A stretch of DNA of 64,000 nt. Source: Boswellia sacra (taxonomy: Eukaryota > Streptophyta > Magnoliopsida > Sapindales > Burseraceae). The notes beneath the pieces are model-generated. The model did no database searches. It saw only the letters and a list, made by a program, of their open reading frames with translations, and was not told the origin of the DNA. The stretch covers positions 451,305 to 515,304 of the forward strand of contig SNVD02010999.1 of the NCBI GenBank assembly GCA_013180625.2. Reading direction: 5' to 3'. The position numbers were made by a program, and so were the translations under genes. This document shows positions 61,425 through 64,000 of this stretch, piece by piece. Every line of letters starts with the position of its first letter. Position 1 is the stretch's first letter.

Positions 61425-62720
61425 GAAAATTCTATCCATGATCCTGAGATAAAGCCTAAATATAATTTTAACCTTTAACTTTTAGAAATGGCATAAAATG
61501 ACCTTACTGTTAGGTTACTTCTATTCATTTGGATGGTTAACGTTAAAATTACTTTAATGCCCTTTGACATTCAAAATTTTTTTAAAATTAGTGAGTTTCA
61601 ATGGATTCAAACCTATGCAATTCAAGCTTTACATTGTCACCACTACCATCATGGCAAGCCTTTACTTACATCTAACATATACAAATTTTTTTATTTAATA
61701 TAATATTTATTTTAAGGAAAAGAAAAAGAAAAAGAAAAAACCCTAATGTCTCTTTACCTTTCTTTGTTACATTCTCATGCCACCTCCCTCCAACTCCTCA
61801 TCCACTGGCTTTAGAAACCAAATCCACCAACAATAGGACAAAACATCCGATTTATAAACCAAATACAATCCCCCCACTCCCTCCCTTCCTACCCCATCCA
61901 CACCCCATCTCACCCCTCCCCCCACCACCGCACCCAACCCCACCCCCCCAACCCCCACCAAAAATTTCTTCCTTCCTTCCTTCCTTCCTTACTCTTTCAT
62001 AAAAAAACACATCTAGAAAAAAAAATTAATCATCGATGCGCCTACACCTCAACCTTGCCAACCACTCGGCTCACCATCCAGTGGGTCACGCGTCGCCACC
62101 AGTCAAAGTTGAAAAATATATATTCTCCCCAAAAACAAAACTCAATCGGTTGAGAGCTTGATGAATAGTTGCCTTTCGTGTTGAAAGCACGATGAAGAAG
62201 CTTAGGTTTTGTTGGATGGTGATTACTGAAGTTGTTTGAAGCAGCGATGATGACAAACATGAAATAGAGATGGCAGCTATTTTACTGGCAGTTGGATCTA
62301 TTTTTGAGGACTTCGAGGTATATTCGGTTAGAGATAGTGATGAAGGAAAGTTTGTTGGGAGGGACTTGATCTACAATTTCATGAGGTGGCAGACAAAGAT
62401 GCCCTAAATAGTGGTGGCACGTGGCGATGACTGGGTATTGAACGACTACTGTTTTGGGTTTCCTTGTGTTCAAGATTTTTTTTTCTTTTGTGCTTGCAGT
62501 ATGTAAATGGAGTTTTGAAGATGTGATGTATGATAATGAACAAGCTATATCGGGGAATGGAAATATGTCAATTAGTATACAAAGCATGAAAAGCACTAAT
62601 ATAGCCTTCCAGTTATCAAAGTTAATGGATATCAATTAACAGAGAATCACTTTATGCCAATTCTGAAAGTTGGGTCAAAATGATTTAGGCCTTACCTCAG
62701 GGTCATAGATGAATATTTTT
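61425..62720. mobile_element. Non-autonomous TIR element 1
   Basis: About 1.3 kb with long terminal inverted repeats. Its left end (61425-61505, ATCCTGAGATAAAGCCTAAA...) matches the reverse complement of the right end (62640-62720, TTAGGCCTTACCTCAGGGTC). It has no transposase. The interior includes a C-rich tract and (CTTC)n. Ends near poly-A/T hide an exact TSD. The length and TIR type suggest a MULE-like or unclassified MITE family; that is inference. Confidence 0.6.
61860..61990. repeat. C-rich low-complexity tract and (CTTC)n
   Basis: 61865-61960 is very C-rich with several runs of four or more C (G runs on the minus strand) and could form a G-quadruplex on the minus strand. It is followed by a CTTC microsatellite at about 61968-61990, all inside TIR element 1. 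Confidence 0.8.
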
Positions 62721-63011
62721 CTTTATATTTATATCGACGACATATCCTTTTCAAAATTTAATACTAACTTGTATTAAAACTTAAATTTCAAATCATTTTG
62801 AAAACAAAAATATAAAATTCATAAACACGCGCACCTAATTTTTTTTGCTTGGCTTTTAAATACAAAGTCCAAACACATTGTTTTAATTTCTTAAACATTT
62901 ATTAATACCTTTCCATCGTTAAAGAAAAGTAACAGAATTTGGGGTTTGGCAAGTTTTTGATCAATTTATAGAAATGTTTGGATGATCATTAAAAAAGAAA
63001 AAGGCGAATAG
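62721..63011. other. AT-rich spacer between TIR elements
   Basis: About 290 bp without coding sequence; nothing notable. Confidence 0.5.
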
Positions 63012-63830
63012 TTATTCATGACCTTGAGGATAGGCGTAATTACATAAATATCCCTTATGTTTGGGAGATAGCTTCAAATGACCTTGTTGTTACCTCATCT
63101 TTGTAACTTAAATGGTTAACGTTGAAATGGTATTAAATGGTCAATATTGAAATAACTTTAATGCCCTTTAACAGTTTGGAAAAAAAATTCCCATTTCAAT
63201 TATTAACTTGGATGATCAACGTTAAAAAGGTCAACGTTGAACTAACTTTAATGCCCTTCAACATTTTGAAAAAAATTCCCATTTCAACAATTTTTTTTTT
63301 TGAAACTTAATAAGTAAATTTTTTTTTGAAACTTAATAAGTAAAGACAATTCGAACCGATGCACATTTTCACCACTACCACCACACCAACTCCTTACTTA
63401 TATTTAGCATATAATTTATTATAATATTGATTTTAAGATAAAAAAATGTCTCATATTCTTTTGTCTTCCTTCGCCTCCTCCTCTCTCTAATCTACCTTCC
63501 TCCGCGACGAGTGGGTCTACAGCAAGGGTAGTTCTGCGATGGGTGGTGGTGGGTGGGGGGTGGCTCTGCAATAGGTGGGGATGTTAGGTATTATGACTAG
63601 GGCGTTATGCAAGATTTGTAATCTTGAGCGTTAATGTGAAATTTTTAATTTGGATATATTCAAATTCCTTAAATTAAAATAAGATCTATTGGATGATTTT
63701 ATAAATTGAGAGAAAATTACTTATTTACCCTTCGATTATCAAAGTTAACATAAATAATTTAATAGTAGGGTTATTTGAAGCTATTTCTAAAATATGGGGG
63801 ACATTTCGCATTAGGCTAATGTCACAACCC
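63012..63830. mobile_element. Non-autonomous TIR element 2, same family
   Basis: The left end (63012-63090, CATGACCTTGAGGATAGGCG) and the right end reversed (63770-63830, ATTTCGCATTAGGCTAATG) match in the segment AGCTTCAAATGACC / AGCTTCAAATAACC. Like element 1, it has the internal phrase CTTTAATGCCCTTTRAC repeated after TTAACGTT, and CACCACTACCA. Shorter than element 1; no coding sequence. Confidence 0.55.
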
Positions 63831-64000
63831 ATACTGTACATACAGAGAGTAACATTTTATACGGTCATTTAAATGTGAACTCTGATATTTCTTCAAAAAA
63901 ATTAATATGAGTATGATGCGTTTGAAACTAGCAAGTATACTAGTCGCACAAGTAATAAAGTGATAAGTAGATATCGTTCCCACGAGGATTGATTCTAATT
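63815..64000. other. Right edge, possible start of an LTR-type repeat
   Basis: TGTCACAACCC occurs near 63821, like the starts of Tekay-type LTRs, and the last 50 bp (GTGATAAGTAGATATCG...CCCACGAGG) resembles a common plant retrotransposon segment. It is too truncated to call. Confidence 0.3.

Overview
This is a nuclear chromosome segment from a flowering plant, almost certainly a eudicot. The evidence is AT-rich intergenic DNA, GT-AG introns, plant gene families (Derlin, CYP716-type P450, plant ASPM, class V small heat shock protein) and abundant nested LTR retrotransposons. I cannot name the species from the sequence. There is no prokaryotic or organellar content, and no rRNA, tRNA or CRISPR feature that I can support.

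Layout. 1-630: first coding exon of a Derlin ER protein on the minus strand, with the rest of the gene off the left edge. 1246-12200: two solo LTRs of one large LTR family, each with a perfect 5-bp target-site duplication (TSD). The second is split by a 1.9-kb solo LTR of another family. 12253-26147: a minus-strand tandem array of CYP716/CYP85-clan cytochrome P450 genes, with three pseudogenes, one exon relic and one gene that appears intact (24302-26147). The array is broken up by a 1.2-kb LTR element whose LTRs are in INVERTED orientation, by a Copia fragment and by a solo LTR. 26969-36745: a complete 20-exon ASPM-type gene on the plus strand, with recently amplified IQ repeats and an intronic hAT-type element. 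38422-38932: a two-exon class V small heat shock protein. 41362-43704: an MYND zinc-finger protein gene with a tiny first coding exon.

44270-60636 is one degenerate Copia element with an extra envelope-like ORF, which fits the SIRE/Maximus layout. A second LTR element (44411-50832) is inserted in its 3' LTR. The inner element has no recognisable pol. It is filled with very GC-rich tandem arrays, including about 31 units that can each form a hairpin whose stem is kept by compensatory change, and with extra copies of its own polypurine-tract/U3 junction. 61425-63830 holds two related non-autonomous terminal-inverted-repeat elements.

The five host loci look functionally unrelated: ER-associated degradation, oxidative specialised metabolism, mitotic spindle, chaperone, and an unknown MYND protein. 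The most unusual material is in the mobile DNA: the inverted-LTR element, the GC-rich hairpin-array element and the repeated PPT/U3 junctions.
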